A stretch of DNA of 64,000 nt from Synechococcus sp. MVIR-18-1 (GTDB lineage: Bacteria > Cyanobacteriota > Cyanobacteriia > PCC-6307 > Cyanobiaceae), in contig NZ_CP047942.1 of NCBI RefSeq assembly GCF_014279835.1, positions 1 to 64,000 of the forward strand. The letters run 5' to 3'. The position numbers and the translations under genes were made by a program. Positions 29,082 through 37,953 of the stretch are shown here, one piece after another. Numbering within the stretch: position 1 is the first letter of the stretch; each line of letters opens with the position of its first letter. Under the pieces are notes generated by a model. The model saw only the letters and a list, made by a program, of their open reading frames with translations. It made no database searches and was not told the origin of the DNA.

Positions 29082-30508
29082 GACGCCGCTCCTCCGATTC
29101 CTTCTTTTGACAGACGTTCCCAAAGACTGTTCACATCACCAGCACCCATTGCCAAGATCAAGTCATCAGGCTGGCTGTGTTGTTTCACCAGACCGGTGAG
29201 CTCGTCCATGGTGCTGGCCACAAAGACGGGTTGGTTGGGATCAATCAGCCGAATGGAGCGCGCCAGAAGCTCACTGTTGATGCCCTCGATCGGTGGTTCA
29301 CCGGCTCCATAGATCGGAGCAAGGATGAGGGCGTCAGCGGACACAAGTGCCTGGGCAAAGGCGTTGAGAAATTCTTGTGTGCGGGTGTAGCGGTGGGGCT
29401 GAAAAATAGCGAGAAGGCGTTGAGGTGTGCGGGGTAAAGGGCTGCGGCCGCTTTGCACCATCAGCTGGGCCATGGTCAAGGTTGCTTGAACTTCGCTGGG
29501 GTGATGGGCATAGTCATCAACCACTTGTCGGTCTTGCCATTCCCCCCGGAAATCAAAGCGTCGACCAGGTGAACGCAGTTCCTTGACGGCTGAGAGAAGG
29601 GGATCCAAACGAACACCTTCCATGCGGCATGCCGCTATGGCGGCCACGACGTTGCTCAGGTTGTGCAGGCCAGGCAGGGGGAGGGTGATACGCCCTACCT
29701 GTTGCCCTTGCTCGTAATAATCGGCGATGGTGCGATCTCCATCGAGTTGCACAGGCAAAGCGGCGTAATCCGCTGTCTCGACGTGTTGAACAGACCAACA
29801 GGCATCGGCTTGGAAGTGTTCGCTGAGAATCGGATCGTCTTGATTGATGAGCAGGCGTTTGCAGCCGCTGCCGAAGGTTTTCATCGTCTCGATCAAATCG
29901 TCGAGATTGCGGTAATGGTCCGTATGGTCCAGTTCAAGATTGGTGATGATCCCCAGGCTGGCCTTGAACTTCACCAGCGATCCATCCGATTCGTCTGCCT
30001 CAGCGACAAGCAGACGACCGTTGCCGGTGTGCCCGTTGCTGCCGTAGCAGGGGACAACACCACCAATCACAGCGGTTGGATCTTCACCAACCGTGGCCAG
30101 GAGTGTGGTCACCAAAGTGCTTGTGGTGGTTTTTCCATGGCTACCCGCAACAGCGATGGCGGGTTGTTGTTCGATCAGCCAGGCCAAAAGGTCAGAGCGA
30201 TGCCAGATCGTTAAATCCAAGCGCCGCGCTTCGATCAGCTCTGGATTGGTGTCAGGAATGGCCGTGCTGACCACCACCAAGGGCTCCTCAATATTGAGCG
30301 CTCCGAGCTGGGAAAAATTGTTGGAGACCTGGCTTTCGAATAGGACGATTGCTTTGGTCTCAAGCGCCTGCATCGCCGGTGTGAGTTTGCGATCGGACCC
30401 GCTAACGGAATGGCCTCGTTCCGCGAGAATCAGAGCCAGGGCCGACATGCCGATTCCGCCCATCCCAATGAAGTGAATGTGCTTCTGGGGCTGGATCGAA
30501 TCGGCCAA
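29057..30508 (-). CDS. murC: UDP-N-acetylmuramate--L-alanine ligase
   Basis: Adds L-alanine to UDP-MurNAc, starting the peptide of peptidoglycan. The 483-residue protein has the N-terminal Rossmann motif [18 protein letters not shown], the ATP loop [30 protein letters not shown] and the C-terminal [10 protein letters not shown] and [10 protein letters not shown] motifs. It is the first gene of the murC-murB-ebfC run and is divergent from gap2 over 166 bases. Confidence 0.96.
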   Translation of the reverse strand: MADSIQPQKHIHFIGMGGIGMSALALILAERGHSVSGSDRKLTPAMQALETKAIVLFESQVSNNFSQLGALNIEEPLVVVSTAIPDTNPELIEARRLDLTIWHRSDLLAWLIEQQPAIAVAGSHGKTTTSTLVTTLLATVGEDPTAVIGGVVPCYGSNGHTGNGRLLVAEADESDGSLVKFKASLGIITNLELDHTDHYRNLDDLIETMKTFGSGCKRLLINQDDPILSEHFQADACWSVQHVETADYAALPVQLDGDRTIADYYEQGQQVGRITLPLPGLHNLSNVVAAIAACRMEGVRLDPLLSAVKELRSPGRRFDFRGEWQDRQVVDDYAHHPSEVQATLTMAQLMVQSGRSPLPRTPQRLLAIFQPHRYTRTQEFLNAFAQALVSADALILAPIYGAGEPPIEGINSELLARSIRLIDPNQPVFVASTMDELTGLVKQHSQPDDLILAMGAGDVNSLWERLSKEGIGGAASCSPAIAA

Positions 30509-30624
30509 GGGGAGTCAACGTGAGGGCTAACGATAATCCAGCTTTTCCTTGTGGCCAACTGCTTGAAGCTCATTTCATCTGATTTTTAGGCAGATCAATT
30601 ACAGGAAAATCCCAATAAATTCTG

Positions 30625-30630
30625 TATGAT
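30625..30630 (+). promoter_or_regulatory. Candidate -10 box of gap2
   Basis: TATGAT lies 45 bases before the gap2 ATG in the 166-base murC-gap2 divergent region. A clear -35 at 17-18 bases upstream is not evident (CAGGAA at about that place). The identification rests on the -10 match and position only. Confidence 0.4.
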
Positions 30631-30674
30631 CTTGCCCCAAAACCCCTTACGCGGTAAGACCGCATATTTCTGCC

Positions 30675-31700
30675 ATGACCCTGCGCGTTGCCATCAATGG
30701 ATTCGGCCGAATTGGTCGCAATGTGCTGCGGGGTTGGATCAGCCGAGGTGCGAATACTGATCTTGAAATCGTGGGAATGAATTCCACGTCTGACCCCAAG
30801 ACCAGCGCGCACTTGCTCACCTACGACTCGATTTTGGGCCGTTTGGATCCGTCAGTGGACATCCAAACCACGGATGACACGATGATCATCAATGGCAAGG
30901 AAATCAAATTCTTCGCCGATCGCAACCCTCTCAACTGCCCTTGGAAGGATTGGGGTGTGGACCTGGTGATCGAATCCACAGGTGTGTTCAACACCGATGA
31001 GAAGGCCAGCATGCACATCCAGGCTGGTGCCAAGAAAGTGATTCTCACTGCTCCTGGTAAGGGCGCTGGCGTCGGCACCTTTGTGGTTGGTGTGAACGCA
31101 GACCAGTACCGCCACGAAGATTGGGACATCCTCAGCAACGCAAGCTGCACCACGAACTGTCTGGCGCCAATTGTCAAAGTTCTGGATCAGAACTTCGGCA
31201 TGGAATGGGGTTTGATGACCACCATTCACAGCTACACCGGTGACCAGAGAATCCTGGACAACAGCCACCGTGACCTGCGTCGTGCGCGTGCAGCCGCACT
31301 GAACATGGTGCCGACAACCACCGGTGCAGCTAAGGCTGTGGCCTTGGTCTATCCCGAAGTGAAGGGCAAGCTCACCGGCTTCGCCATGCGCGTTCCCACT
31401 CCCAACGTGTCGGCTGTTGACCTCACCTTCGGAACCTCCAAGGGGCCGAGTGTGGAAGACGTTAAAGCGGTGATGAAGCAGGCCTCTGAGAACGGCATGA
31501 AGGGAATCATCAAGTACAGCGACCTGCCTCTTGTCTCCACCGATTTCGCCGGTACAAACGAATCGACGATCTTCGACGCTGATCTCACCTATGCCATGGG
31601 CGACAAGGCTGTGAAGATCTTGGCTTGGTACGACAACGAGTGGGGCTACAGCCAGCGTGTTGTCGACTTGGCTGAGGTTGTTGCCAAGGGTTGGAAGTAA
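30675..31700 (+). CDS. gap2: Glyceraldehyde-3-phosphate dehydrogenase, Calvin-cycle type
   Basis: Interconverts 1,3-bisphosphoglycerate and glyceraldehyde-3-phosphate; in cyanobacteria Gap2 uses NADPH in CO2 fixation. The 341-residue protein has the Rossmann opening [16 protein letters not shown], the catalytic Cys158 in [11 protein letters not shown] and the partner His in [12 protein letters not shown]. After the second beta-strand it reads [19 protein letters not shown], lacking the Asp that NAD-specific enzymes have there, consistent with NADPH use. A strong intrinsic terminator follows at 31729-31755, so it is monocistronic. Confidence 0.95.
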   Translation: MTLRVAINGFGRIGRNVLRGWISRGANTDLEIVGMNSTSDPKTSAHLLTYDSILGRLDPSVDIQTTDDTMIINGKEIKFFADRNPLNCPWKDWGVDLVIESTGVFNTDEKASMHIQAGAKKVILTAPGKGAGVGTFVVGVNADQYRHEDWDILSNASCTTNCLAPIVKVLDQNFGMEWGLMTTIHSYTGDQRILDNSHRDLRRARAAALNMVPTTTGAAKAVALVYPEVKGKLTGFAMRVPTPNVSAVDLTFGTSKGPSVEDVKAVMKQASENGMKGIIKYSDLPLVSTDFAGTNESTIFDADLTYAMGDKAVKILAWYDNEWGYSQRVVDLAEVVAKGWK

Positions 31701-31728
31701 CCCTCAGGTTCGAGAAGATCTGATCTTC

Positions 31729-31755
31729 AGCCCTCCCTTAGGGGAGGGCTTTTTT
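31729..31755 (+). terminator. Intrinsic terminator after gap2
   Basis: AGCCCTCCC at 31729-31737 and GGGAGGGCT at 31742-31750 form a perfect 9 bp GC-rich stem with a TTAG loop. It is followed directly by a T-run (31750-31755). It lies 28 bases after the gap2 stop. On the opposite strand no T-run follows, so it would not strongly terminate the convergent thiL. Confidence 0.93.
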
Positions 31756-31765
31756 GTGCGCTCTT

Positions 31766-32746
31766 TTAGCGGTAATGGGAGAACCCTGATGGCTGCAGCA
31801 ACGCACCATCGTCGTTCCAGATGATCCTGCCTGTGTCGGCAGTGATGCTGCCGAAGCAGCAACTCTCAGGCTGATGCTGTCTCCAGGATTCAGCCCACTC
31901 AGGAGGCAGGCTCAGCACCAGTTCGAAATCTTCGCCACCACTGAGACACCAGCGATCCCATGCGCTTTCGCAGGGCCAGGCATCAGCGCGTGGGAGGGCA
32001 TCCCTGCGTAGAACAGCGCCGCAACCACTGCTTTGACAAAGACCATTCACGGCAGCAAGCAGGCCATCGCTGCTGTCGGTCCCACCGGCTCGCCAGGGAA
32101 GCTGCTCGGGTTTGCAGGCCACCAAGGTCTGCAAGGCATCAAGCCTTGGCCATGGCCGCTGGTGACATCGAATCGCCTGCTCTTTCAGCCTGGCTGGAAC
32201 TGGGAGTGCGCTGGGTAGCGGTGTGTCTTGCAGAAGTGCCAGTCCAAGGCGGCTCAGTCCATGGGGGCCACTGCTCATCAGCAGATCACCAGGTTGGGCC
32301 TGTGCCCGATGCAGTCGTAACGGTCCGAGTCGTCCAAACGCACTGATCGAGAGCAGTCGTTGGTTACCGGTGCTGCAGTCACCTCCCAGCAGAGTTCCAC
32401 CAAAATGCTCGAGGGCTTCTGAGATGCCTTGGTACACCTGTTCAATCCACCACCAAGACGTGGTACCTGGGGCCACAAGGCCCACCGTGATCCCCTCCAC
32501 CTGCTCAGAGCCGCTGGCAGCTAGATCAGACAGGTTGGCCACCACAGCTCGCCAACCCACGTCGGCAGGGGCTGTGGTTGCATCGCTGAAATGAACACCC
32601 TCCACCATCACGTCGGTGTTCACGAGCAGAGCCCTGGAATCTGGTGGCAGCAAGGCTGTGTCGTCATTGAGCTGGCCAGGAGGAGCAAAGCGGGCCAGAC
32701 GGCTGAGCAGCTCTGCTTCTCCGAGTTCGGCCAGGGTGATGCTCAC
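31766..32746 (-). CDS. thiL: Thiamine-monophosphate kinase
   Basis: Phosphorylates thiamine phosphate to the active diphosphate cofactor. The 326-residue protein is of the AIR-synthase/ThiL fold, with DDTALLPPDSRALLVNTD, MVEGVHFSD (metal and substrate site), ANLSDLAASGSEQVEG, GGDCSTGNQ and GGTDSSDGLLAAV. The C-terminal GGEDFELVLSLP matches the family. It ends 66 bases after the convergent gap2 and starts 7 bases from the stop of the cyclophilin gene on the same strand, so they are likely co-transcribed. Confidence 0.94.
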   Translation of the reverse strand: MSITLAELGEAELLSRLARFAPPGQLNDDTALLPPDSRALLVNTDVMVEGVHFSDATTAPADVGWRAVVANLSDLAASGSEQVEGITVGLVAPGTTSWWWIEQVYQGISEALEHFGGTLLGGDCSTGNQRLLSISAFGRLGPLRLHRAQAQPGDLLMSSGPHGLSRLGLALLQDTPLPSALPVPARLKEQAIRCHQRPWPRLDALQTLVACKPEQLPWRAGGTDSSDGLLAAVNGLCQSSGCGAVLRRDALPRADAWPCESAWDRWCLSGGEDFELVLSLPPEWAESWRQHQPESCCFGSITADTGRIIWNDDGALLQPSGFSHYR

Positions 32747-32753
32747 GGCAGCA

Positions 32754-33827
32754 TCAGGCGTGATCTTGCAGTCGATCGGCGCCTTCGATCACCTGGATGC
32801 GTTTGATTCCGTCGTCAACGCCCAGTTCTTCGAGCACATCGAAGCCATCCACGACATAGCCGAAGGCGGCATTCCGCCCGTCCACGAGGTTGAGGCCAGC
32901 AGGCGTGAGCTCCGCTTCATAGAGGAACAGGAAGAATTGCGACGAGCCATCATCAAGGGCTTGGTCGGAATGCGCCCAACCCAGGGTCCCAAGGGTGGAA
33001 AAAGGAAGGACTGCTGCTGCTTTGAACAGTCCAACGTCCTCGAAGGTTTCGTTGTAGAGGGTTTCGGTTTCGCCTGGAACGCGAATTTCTAAGGGAACGT
33101 GCCGCTCTTCTTTGGTGTTTGGGTCCACGTAACCGATGTCAGGACCTTCCGGGTCTCCGGTTTGAAGGATGTAAAAATCTTCTGCGCGATTGAAGGGGAG
33201 ACCGTCATAGAAGCCCTTCAAGCTGAGATCAATAAAGGCGCCAGCTGTTAGAGGAGCGTTGTAGCCGTCCACAACCGCAGTGAGGTTTCCTTGCGTGGTT
33301 TCGATGACCACGGTTGCCCGTCCAGCAAGCCGTGGCAAGGCATCGAATTCGGAGGGGATGTCAGGAAGGCGATCGTCGATCAGCAGGGCTTCCAGATCAC
33401 CCACCCGACTCAGAGTGTCGCGACGGATCTGGATGAATCCATCTCTGTCATTGGCATCCGCCTCCTCATGAAGCTGGTCAAGGTCAGCGCGTACCTCGTT
33501 GAGGAGCAGTTCAGCCGTACGGCGTTGATCTTCAGGAACGGCTTCAACAATGCTGTTGCCGCGGGTGGCCACCAGTTTCTGCGTGCGGCTCACCGTGCGT
33601 CCCAAAGCACTCCAACGCTTGGCACGTAAATCGTTACTGGTGGATTCCAGACGATGCTGCAGCTCGCGAAGATCTTCTTGATTCATCGGCAGTGAATCGC
33701 GCAGGATCGCCGCTGGATCCTGTACGGCGTTGCCTTGAGGCAGGTCTGCCCATACCGGTTTGGCAAGCCAGAGGCCAAAGGCGGCTAGCCAGGCAAGAAG
33801 CAGAGCGGTCAGACGGCGGTGAGCCAA
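32754..33827 (-). CDS. Exported cyclophilin-type peptidyl-prolyl isomerase (CYP38-like)
   Basis: A 357-residue protein with a signal peptide ([22 protein letters not shown]), an N-terminal helical bundle (about 35-165, psbQ-like heptads [15 protein letters not shown]) and a C-terminal cyclophilin domain from about 170 ([49 protein letters not shown]). This architecture is that of lumenal CYP38/TLP40, which assists PSII assembly in plants and has cyanobacterial relatives. The usual cyclophilin catalytic Arg region (FHRVI) is FNRAE here, so isomerase activity may be weak or absent, as reported for CYP38. Confidence 0.88.
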   Translation of the reverse strand: MAHRRLTALLLAWLAAFGLWLAKPVWADLPQGNAVQDPAAILRDSLPMNQEDLRELQHRLESTSNDLRAKRWSALGRTVSRTQKLVATRGNSIVEAVPEDQRRTAELLLNEVRADLDQLHEEADANDRDGFIQIRRDTLSRVGDLEALLIDDRLPDIPSEFDALPRLAGRATVVIETTQGNLTAVVDGYNAPLTAGAFIDLSLKGFYDGLPFNRAEDFYILQTGDPEGPDIGYVDPNTKEERHVPLEIRVPGETETLYNETFEDVGLFKAAAVLPFSTLGTLGWAHSDQALDDGSSQFFLFLYEAELTPAGLNLVDGRNAAFGYVVDGFDVLEELGVDDGIKRIQVIEGADRLQDHA

Positions 33828-33842
33828 GGAGAACCCCAGGTG

Positions 33843-33871
33843 CTGTCAGGACTTTGGCACAGCCGTATGAT
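33843..33871 (+). promoter_or_regulatory. Candidate sigma-70-type promoter of efp
   Basis: CTGTCA at 33843-33848 (four of six bases of TTGACA) and TATGAT at 33866-33871 are separated by 17 bases. The -10 lies 21 bases before the efp ATG. The element is in the 65-base gap between the divergent cyclophilin gene and efp. Confidence 0.45.
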
Positions 33872-33892
33872 CCATTGAACCGTTCCGCCGGA

Positions 33893-34456
33893 ATGATCTC
33901 CAGCAACGACTTTCGCACCGGCACCACGATCGAGCTAGACGGTGCTGTCTGGCGCGTGGTCGAGTTTCTGCATGTCAAGCCTGGCAAGGGATCTGCGTTT
34001 GTCCGCACCAAGCTCAAGTCCGTTCAAAGCGGCAGCGTGGTGGAGAAAACGTTCCGAGCCGGAGAAAGTCTTACTCAGGCTGTGCTCGAGAAGTCGAAAC
34101 TTCAACACACCTATATGGAGGGTGAAGATTTCGTCTTTATGGACATGTCGTCCTATGAAGAGACGCGCCTTACCGCCAAACAGATCGGAGATAGTCGCAA
34201 ATATCTCAAGGAGGGCATGGAGGTGAATGTTGTTACCTGGAATGAGAAGCCCATCGAAGTTGAACTGCCGAATTCGGTTGTGTTGGAGATCGCTCAGACC
34301 GATCCCGGTGTGAAGGGAGACACAGCAACCGGTGGTACGAAACCTGCCATCTTGGAAACCGGTGCTCAGGTGATGGTTCCCCTGTTTTTATCGATCGGCG
34401 AAAAAATTAAGGTTGATACTCGCAACGACACCTATTTGGGACGGGAGAACGGTTAA
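33893..34456 (+). CDS. efp: Elongation factor P
   Basis: Relieves ribosome stalling at proline runs. The 187-residue protein has the expected three beta-barrel domains, starting [17 protein letters not shown], with the loop [11 protein letters not shown] that carries the modifiable residue (Lys in KPGKG). Later motifs are [13 protein letters not shown] and [20 protein letters not shown]. The ATG at 33893 is clear from domain alignment. accB follows 2 bases after the stop, forming efp-accB as is usual in cyanobacteria. Confidence 0.97.
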   Translation: MISSNDFRTGTTIELDGAVWRVVEFLHVKPGKGSAFVRTKLKSVQSGSVVEKTFRAGESLTQAVLEKSKLQHTYMEGEDFVFMDMSSYEETRLTAKQIGDSRKYLKEGMEVNVVTWNEKPIEVELPNSVVLEIAQTDPGVKGDTATGGTKPAILETGAQVMVPLFLSIGEKIKVDTRNDTYLGRENG

Positions 34457-34458
34457 TC

Positions 34459-34938
34459 ATGCAGCTCGACCACGATCAGCTTCACTCCCTTCTTGCCGCT
34501 CTCGTCGAGAGTGATATTCAGGAATTCCGCCTAGAGGGAGACGACTTTCGTTTGGAAGTGCGTCGCAACCTTCCTGTCACGACGGTGGCTGCGCCATTAA
34601 TGCCCGTGGCCTCTGCACCGGCTGCTCCCCAGCAAGATCATTCTGCTGTTGAGCTCCCTGCAGGAACCCCTCCGCCTGCGGCTGGATCCCGTTCCGATTT
34701 GTTGGAAGTGACGGCTCCCATGGTCGGGACCTTCTATCGGGCTCCTGCACCAGGAGAACCTTCGTTCGTAGAGATTGGCACCCTCATTGGTGTAGGCCAA
34801 ACGATCTGCATTCTTGAAGCCATGAAGCTGATGAATGAGCTCGAATCTGAGCTGGCAGGTGAGGTGGTTGAAATCCTGGTGGATAACGGCACCCCTGTTG
34901 AATTTGGTCAGGTGTTGATGCGGGTTAAGCCCGGCTGA
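34459..34938 (+). CDS. accB: Biotin carboxyl carrier protein of acetyl-CoA carboxylase
   Basis: Carries biotin between the carboxylase and transferase parts of acetyl-CoA carboxylase in fatty-acid synthesis. The 159-residue protein has an N-terminal helix-rich part, a Pro/Ala-rich linker (about 41-77) and a biotinyl domain from about 80 with the biotin-attachment Lys123 in EAMKLMNE. It starts 2 bases after efp and its end overlaps the convergent pdxA by 14 bases. Confidence 0.96.
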   Translation: MQLDHDQLHSLLAALVESDIQEFRLEGDDFRLEVRRNLPVTTVAAPLMPVASAPAAPQQDHSAVELPAGTPPPAAGSRSDLLEVTAPMVGTFYRAPAPGEPSFVEIGTLIGVGQTICILEAMKLMNELESELAGEVVEILVDNGTPVEFGQVLMRVKPG

Positions 34939-35953
34939 GCTCCCAGGCGGCCCGAATCGCTGCCACCATGCTTGTCGATCTAGCCACCCCTTGTCCTGCG
35001 ATATCGAAGCCGGTTCCATGATCTGGTGAAGTGCGCAAGAACGACAGCCCGAGTGTGGTGTTCACGGCCTCGTCAAAGGCCATCAGCTTCACGGGGATCA
35101 AGCCTTGGTCGTGATACAGCGCCAGGATCCCATCGGGTGATTCCGGTTGACGTCCCAGCTGCCAGGCCTTGGCAGCGCTGAGCCAACAGGTGTCAGGAGG
35201 CAGTGGTCCGCTCAGATGGACGTGGGGATGGTTGTCTTGCCACTGCTGGAGTGCAGGGATGAGCCAGTTCGTTTCTTCGCTGCCAAGGCGGCCCTGTTCT
35301 CCCGCGTGAGGATTGAGGCCTGCAACGAGCAAGCGTGGCTTGGGATTGAACCTCAGGCAGAATGCGCCGAGCACGTCCAGCTTGCGGAGTACGAGGTCGG
35401 GGCTGAGTGCAGTGGGGACCTGTTGCAGCGGAATATGCGTGGTGGCGAGCAGGGTGTTCAGCCTCCAGCCGTGGTTGGGTGCAACAGCTGTGAACAGCAT
35501 GGAGGCTTGATCCGCACCGTCGAGTTCTGCCAAGCGTTCTGTTTGGCCTGGATAGTTGTGTCCTGCGGCATGCCAGGCATGTTTCGCAATCGGTGCTGTG
35601 ACTAAAGCCAGGGTGCGCTCCTCTTTCATGCGCGAGACGGCATGGCTCAGCCAGCGAAAACTGGATGCACCACTTTCCGGGCTAGGAGCTCCAGGGGTGA
35701 TGGCGTCATGGACCGGTAGATCGTCAATGTCTAGATCGCTGGGATCGATCAGCAGGGGGCATTGTTGGGCTTTCAGCCTGGAGTACGTGTGCTCCAACGT
35801 TTTTCGGCAGCCAACAACGAGTGGGTTCAGTCCATCGGGCAGTCGAGGGTCGGCGAGGGCTTTCAGCGTGACTTCCATGCCGATCCCAGCAGGATCACCA
35901 AGAGCAATCACCAGGCGGTCGGTAGCGTCAGAGGAGGGATGAGAGAAAGACAT
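34925..35953 (-). CDS. pdxA: 4-hydroxythreonine-4-phosphate dehydrogenase
   Basis: Acts in the DXP-dependent pathway to pyridoxal phosphate. The 342-residue protein shows LVIALGDPAGIGMEVTLKAL, TAPIAKHAWHAAGHNYPGQT, the metal His ligands in ALYHDQGLIPVKLMAFD and FLRTSPDHGTGFDIAGQG. The order matches well-known PdxA proteins. It overlaps accB by 14 bases (convergent), and its start codon overlaps by two bases that of the small gene divergent from it at 35952. Confidence 0.94.
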   Translation of the reverse strand: MSFSHPSSDATDRLVIALGDPAGIGMEVTLKALADPRLPDGLNPLVVGCRKTLEHTYSRLKAQQCPLLIDPSDLDIDDLPVHDAITPGAPSPESGASSFRWLSHAVSRMKEERTLALVTAPIAKHAWHAAGHNYPGQTERLAELDGADQASMLFTAVAPNHGWRLNTLLATTHIPLQQVPTALSPDLVLRKLDVLGAFCLRFNPKPRLLVAGLNPHAGEQGRLGSEETNWLIPALQQWQDNHPHVHLSGPLPPDTCWLSAAKAWQLGRQPESPDGILALYHDQGLIPVKLMAFDEAVNTTLGLSFLRTSPDHGTGFDIAGQGVARSTSMVAAIRAAWELSRA

Positions 35954-36146
35954 GCTGCGCTGGTTGCTCCTGGGGTTATTGCTTTACGGGTTGGGGACGG
36001 CGTTGCGGAAGGGCTGGATTGAAGTGCAGTGGCAGCGGTTGCTCGATGATGCAGGACTCACTGAAACCGGTTCAGGCAAGCCGCTTCCGTTGCATGAATT
36101 GCCGATGCTTAAGGCTCCTCCTCCGGTTCAGGATTCATCCCGTTGA
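35952..36146 (+). CDS. Small membrane-anchored protein, unknown function
   Basis: A 64-residue protein, MLRWLLLGLLLYGLGTALRK at the N-terminus giving one TM or signal-anchor helix, followed by a short charged tail with Pro (KAPPPVQDSSR). I do not recognise the family. It shares start bases with pdxA on the other strand and overlaps the convergent SDR gene by 38 bases at its 3' end. The TM pattern and the compact packing support it being real, but no homologue could be checked. Confidence 0.5.
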   Translation: MLRWLLLGLLLYGLGTALRKGWIEVQWQRLLDDAGLTETGSGKPLPLHELPMLKAPPPVQDSSR

Positions 36147-37038
36147 AGCCTTCTGCAGCGAAGCAATCCTTGAGGCCGCTTGAAAAATCGGGATGCAGAA
36201 AGCTGTACCCCAGCTCGGCTCGCAGGAGTGCGTTGCTCACTTTGCGGTTGTCTGCCCAAAAAGAGAGAGCCATCGGGCTCATGCTGGCTTGGGCTTCATG
36301 GAAAGGGATCGCTGCTGGGAGCGTGCATCCCAACAGTTCGGCGCCAAAACGTTGAAGCTCGAGGCGGGAAGCGGGCTTGTTATCGCTGATATTTACCACC
36401 AATGGCCGCTGTCCTGCTGCGGCTCGATGCATGAGATGCCAGCAGGCTCCAGCTAGGTCATCTACATGGATGCGGCAGAACATCTGCCCCGGTTGATCCA
36501 CAGGGGTGAGTTCGCCTGAGCGGATGGCAGCCAGGGGGGAACGTCCTGGCCCATAGATCCCCGGCAGGCGCAGGATCTGCACCGGCAGGCCGCTGTTGCG
36601 CCACAGCTGCTCACACGCCAATCGCTTCTGGCTGCGGAGTTGAGTGGGTTGGGGCTGGTGGGTTTCATCCACCCAATTGCCATTGCTATTTCCGTAAACG
36701 CCTGTGGTGGAGAAGTAGCCCACCCATTGCAGTGGCAGCTTCTGCAGCTGCTCTCCAAGACACGACAGCACTGGATCCGTTCCTTCTTTGCTGGGCGGGA
36801 TTGTGCTGATCAGATGGGTGACGGAGGCGAGTGCTTCATGGCCTGGAACGATCCCGTTGGCACTGTCAAAGGGCAGATCATCGCTGCCGGATTCCGGTCG
36901 GCGGCGCGTGCAGATCACCCTTGTCCCAAGTGCTTTGGACAACTTGGCGAGATGGCCTCCGCTGAAGCCAGCGCCAAGAATGCACAACGTCGCATCTGGG
37001 GGGAGGGGAGCGCAGCGGTTGACAAGATCGTTCAGCAT
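36109..37038 (-). CDS. NAD-dependent epimerase/dehydratase (atypical SDR)
   Basis: A 309-residue Rossmann protein with TLCILGAGFSGGHLAKLSK at the start, VICTRRRPESG as the cofactor-specificity loop (Arg-rich, suggesting NADP), YFSTTGVYGNSNGNWVDE including the SDR Tyr/Lys region, and RLPGIYGPGRSPLAAI. This pattern resembles YeeZ/YbjS-like atypical SDRs. The substrate is unknown. It is divergent from a small gene at 37111. Confidence 0.82.
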   Translation of the reverse strand: MLNDLVNRCAPLPPDATLCILGAGFSGGHLAKLSKALGTRVICTRRRPESGSDDLPFDSANGIVPGHEALASVTHLISTIPPSKEGTDPVLSCLGEQLQKLPLQWVGYFSTTGVYGNSNGNWVDETHQPQPTQLRSQKRLACEQLWRNSGLPVQILRLPGIYGPGRSPLAAIRSGELTPVDQPGQMFCRIHVDDLAGACWHLMHRAAAGQRPLVVNISDNKPASRLELQRFGAELLGCTLPAAIPFHEAQASMSPMALSFWADNRKVSNALLRAELGYSFLHPDFSSGLKDCFAAEGFNGMNPEPEEEP

Positions 37039-37110
37039 CAGTACAAACGTATCAATTGCGGTTTCGTTGTGGCTGATTCTTCCTTTTCACTGGTGCCCTC
37101 TCGGGATTCC

Positions 37111-37302
37111 ATGCTGCCCCAGAGTCGGGTGCCGCGTCGTGATCGCGCAAAGGCTCAAGACACAGCACGGGTTCGCACGGGTTCAGCGCTTTTGGCTGCG
37201 GCTTTGGTAACAGGTGCCTTGTTCATGGCTCCAGACAGACCGGAGCAAAGCGCCTCAATTTGTCAGCACTATCACTCTGAGGCCGCCTGTCGGGTGTGGT
37301 GA
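37111..37302 (+). CDS. Small protein with one hydrophobic helix, unknown function
   Basis: A 63-residue protein: a basic N-terminus (QSRVPRRDRAKAQDTARVR), a hydrophobic helix (TGSALLAAALVTGALFMA) and a short tail with two cysteines (ICQHYHSEAACRVW). This could be a membrane anchor or a signal peptide with a short mature end. It abuts the convergent HNH gene, whose stop lies directly beside its own. A longer in-frame reading from 36640 is antisense to the SDR gene and was discarded. Not recognised. Confidence 0.45.
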   Translation: MLPQSRVPRRDRAKAQDTARVRTGSALLAAALVTGALFMAPDRPEQSASICQHYHSEAACRVW

Positions 37303-37734
37303 TCAGGCTGTACGAAGTCCCCAGTCCTGCTCGTCATCCCTCTTGGCCCGCGAGCCGTTTGGTCGGTCGGGACGGGATGATTGGTTGTGTTCAGGCTGGG
37401 CCCACTGCAGCAATCTCAAGGCGAGGCGCAGATCACCATCGATCCAGGCGCGAATAGCCATAGCGCGGCGCGGGTCATAAAAGCGTTGACGCCGGTACCA
37501 ATCAAAAACATCGGCGTCCGATTTCTGTCCGTTGCACGACAGGCAAGCGGGAACACAATTTTCAGTCACGCTCATCCCCCCCCGGCTCAGGGGGAACACA
37601 TGGTCGATGGATTCAGAAGGTTTGCCGCAATAAATGCAGCGGTTGCTGGTGTGGAGATGAATCGATTGACGCCAGCGTCGATTGCGCAGCTTGGGACAAA
37701 GATCTTCAAGGAAAACCGCATCCCTGCTGTGCAT
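37303..37734 (-). CDS. HNH endonuclease family protein
   Basis: A 143-residue protein with a clear HNH/zinc nuclease core: Cys33-Ile-Tyr-Cys36, the catalytic pair Asp44-His45 in SIDHVFPLSRGG, Asn59 in TENC, and Cys64-x-x-Cys67-Asn68 in ACLSCNGQK. The C-terminal part is basic. It resembles the stand-alone HNH proteins common in cyanobacteria, whose function is not well known. It is divergent from the SNF2 helicase gene over 219 bases, a pairing discussed in the findings. Confidence 0.88.
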   Translation of the reverse strand: MHSRDAVFLEDLCPKLRNRRWRQSIHLHTSNRCIYCGKPSESIDHVFPLSRGGMSVTENCVPACLSCNGQKSDADVFDWYRRQRFYDPRRAMAIRAWIDGDLRLALRLLQWAQPEHNQSSRPDRPNGSRAKRDDEQDWGLRTA

Positions 37735-37953
37735 CCCAATACCTCAGCTAGCGCGATTCTGACCTGAGAGCAGGGTTCGTCAACGTGTCGAAAGCTGCAT
37801 TTTCACGGTCGTGCCGTTTTTGTTGAGCAATGCGTGGATCAGTCATCCGCATTTGCTGTGTTGGCCAGCGCCCTTCAGGGGTGTTGAGAGGACTAGCGTC
37901 TGGGTCCTTGAACCGGAATTACGGCTTCATCACCAACAGCTTGCACGCTGGGA

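Noticed and set aside
36640-37302. Long in-frame reading for the small gene at 37111
   Set aside because: Its first 157 codons are antisense to the SDR gene. Only the final 63 codons from 37111 look like a protein.
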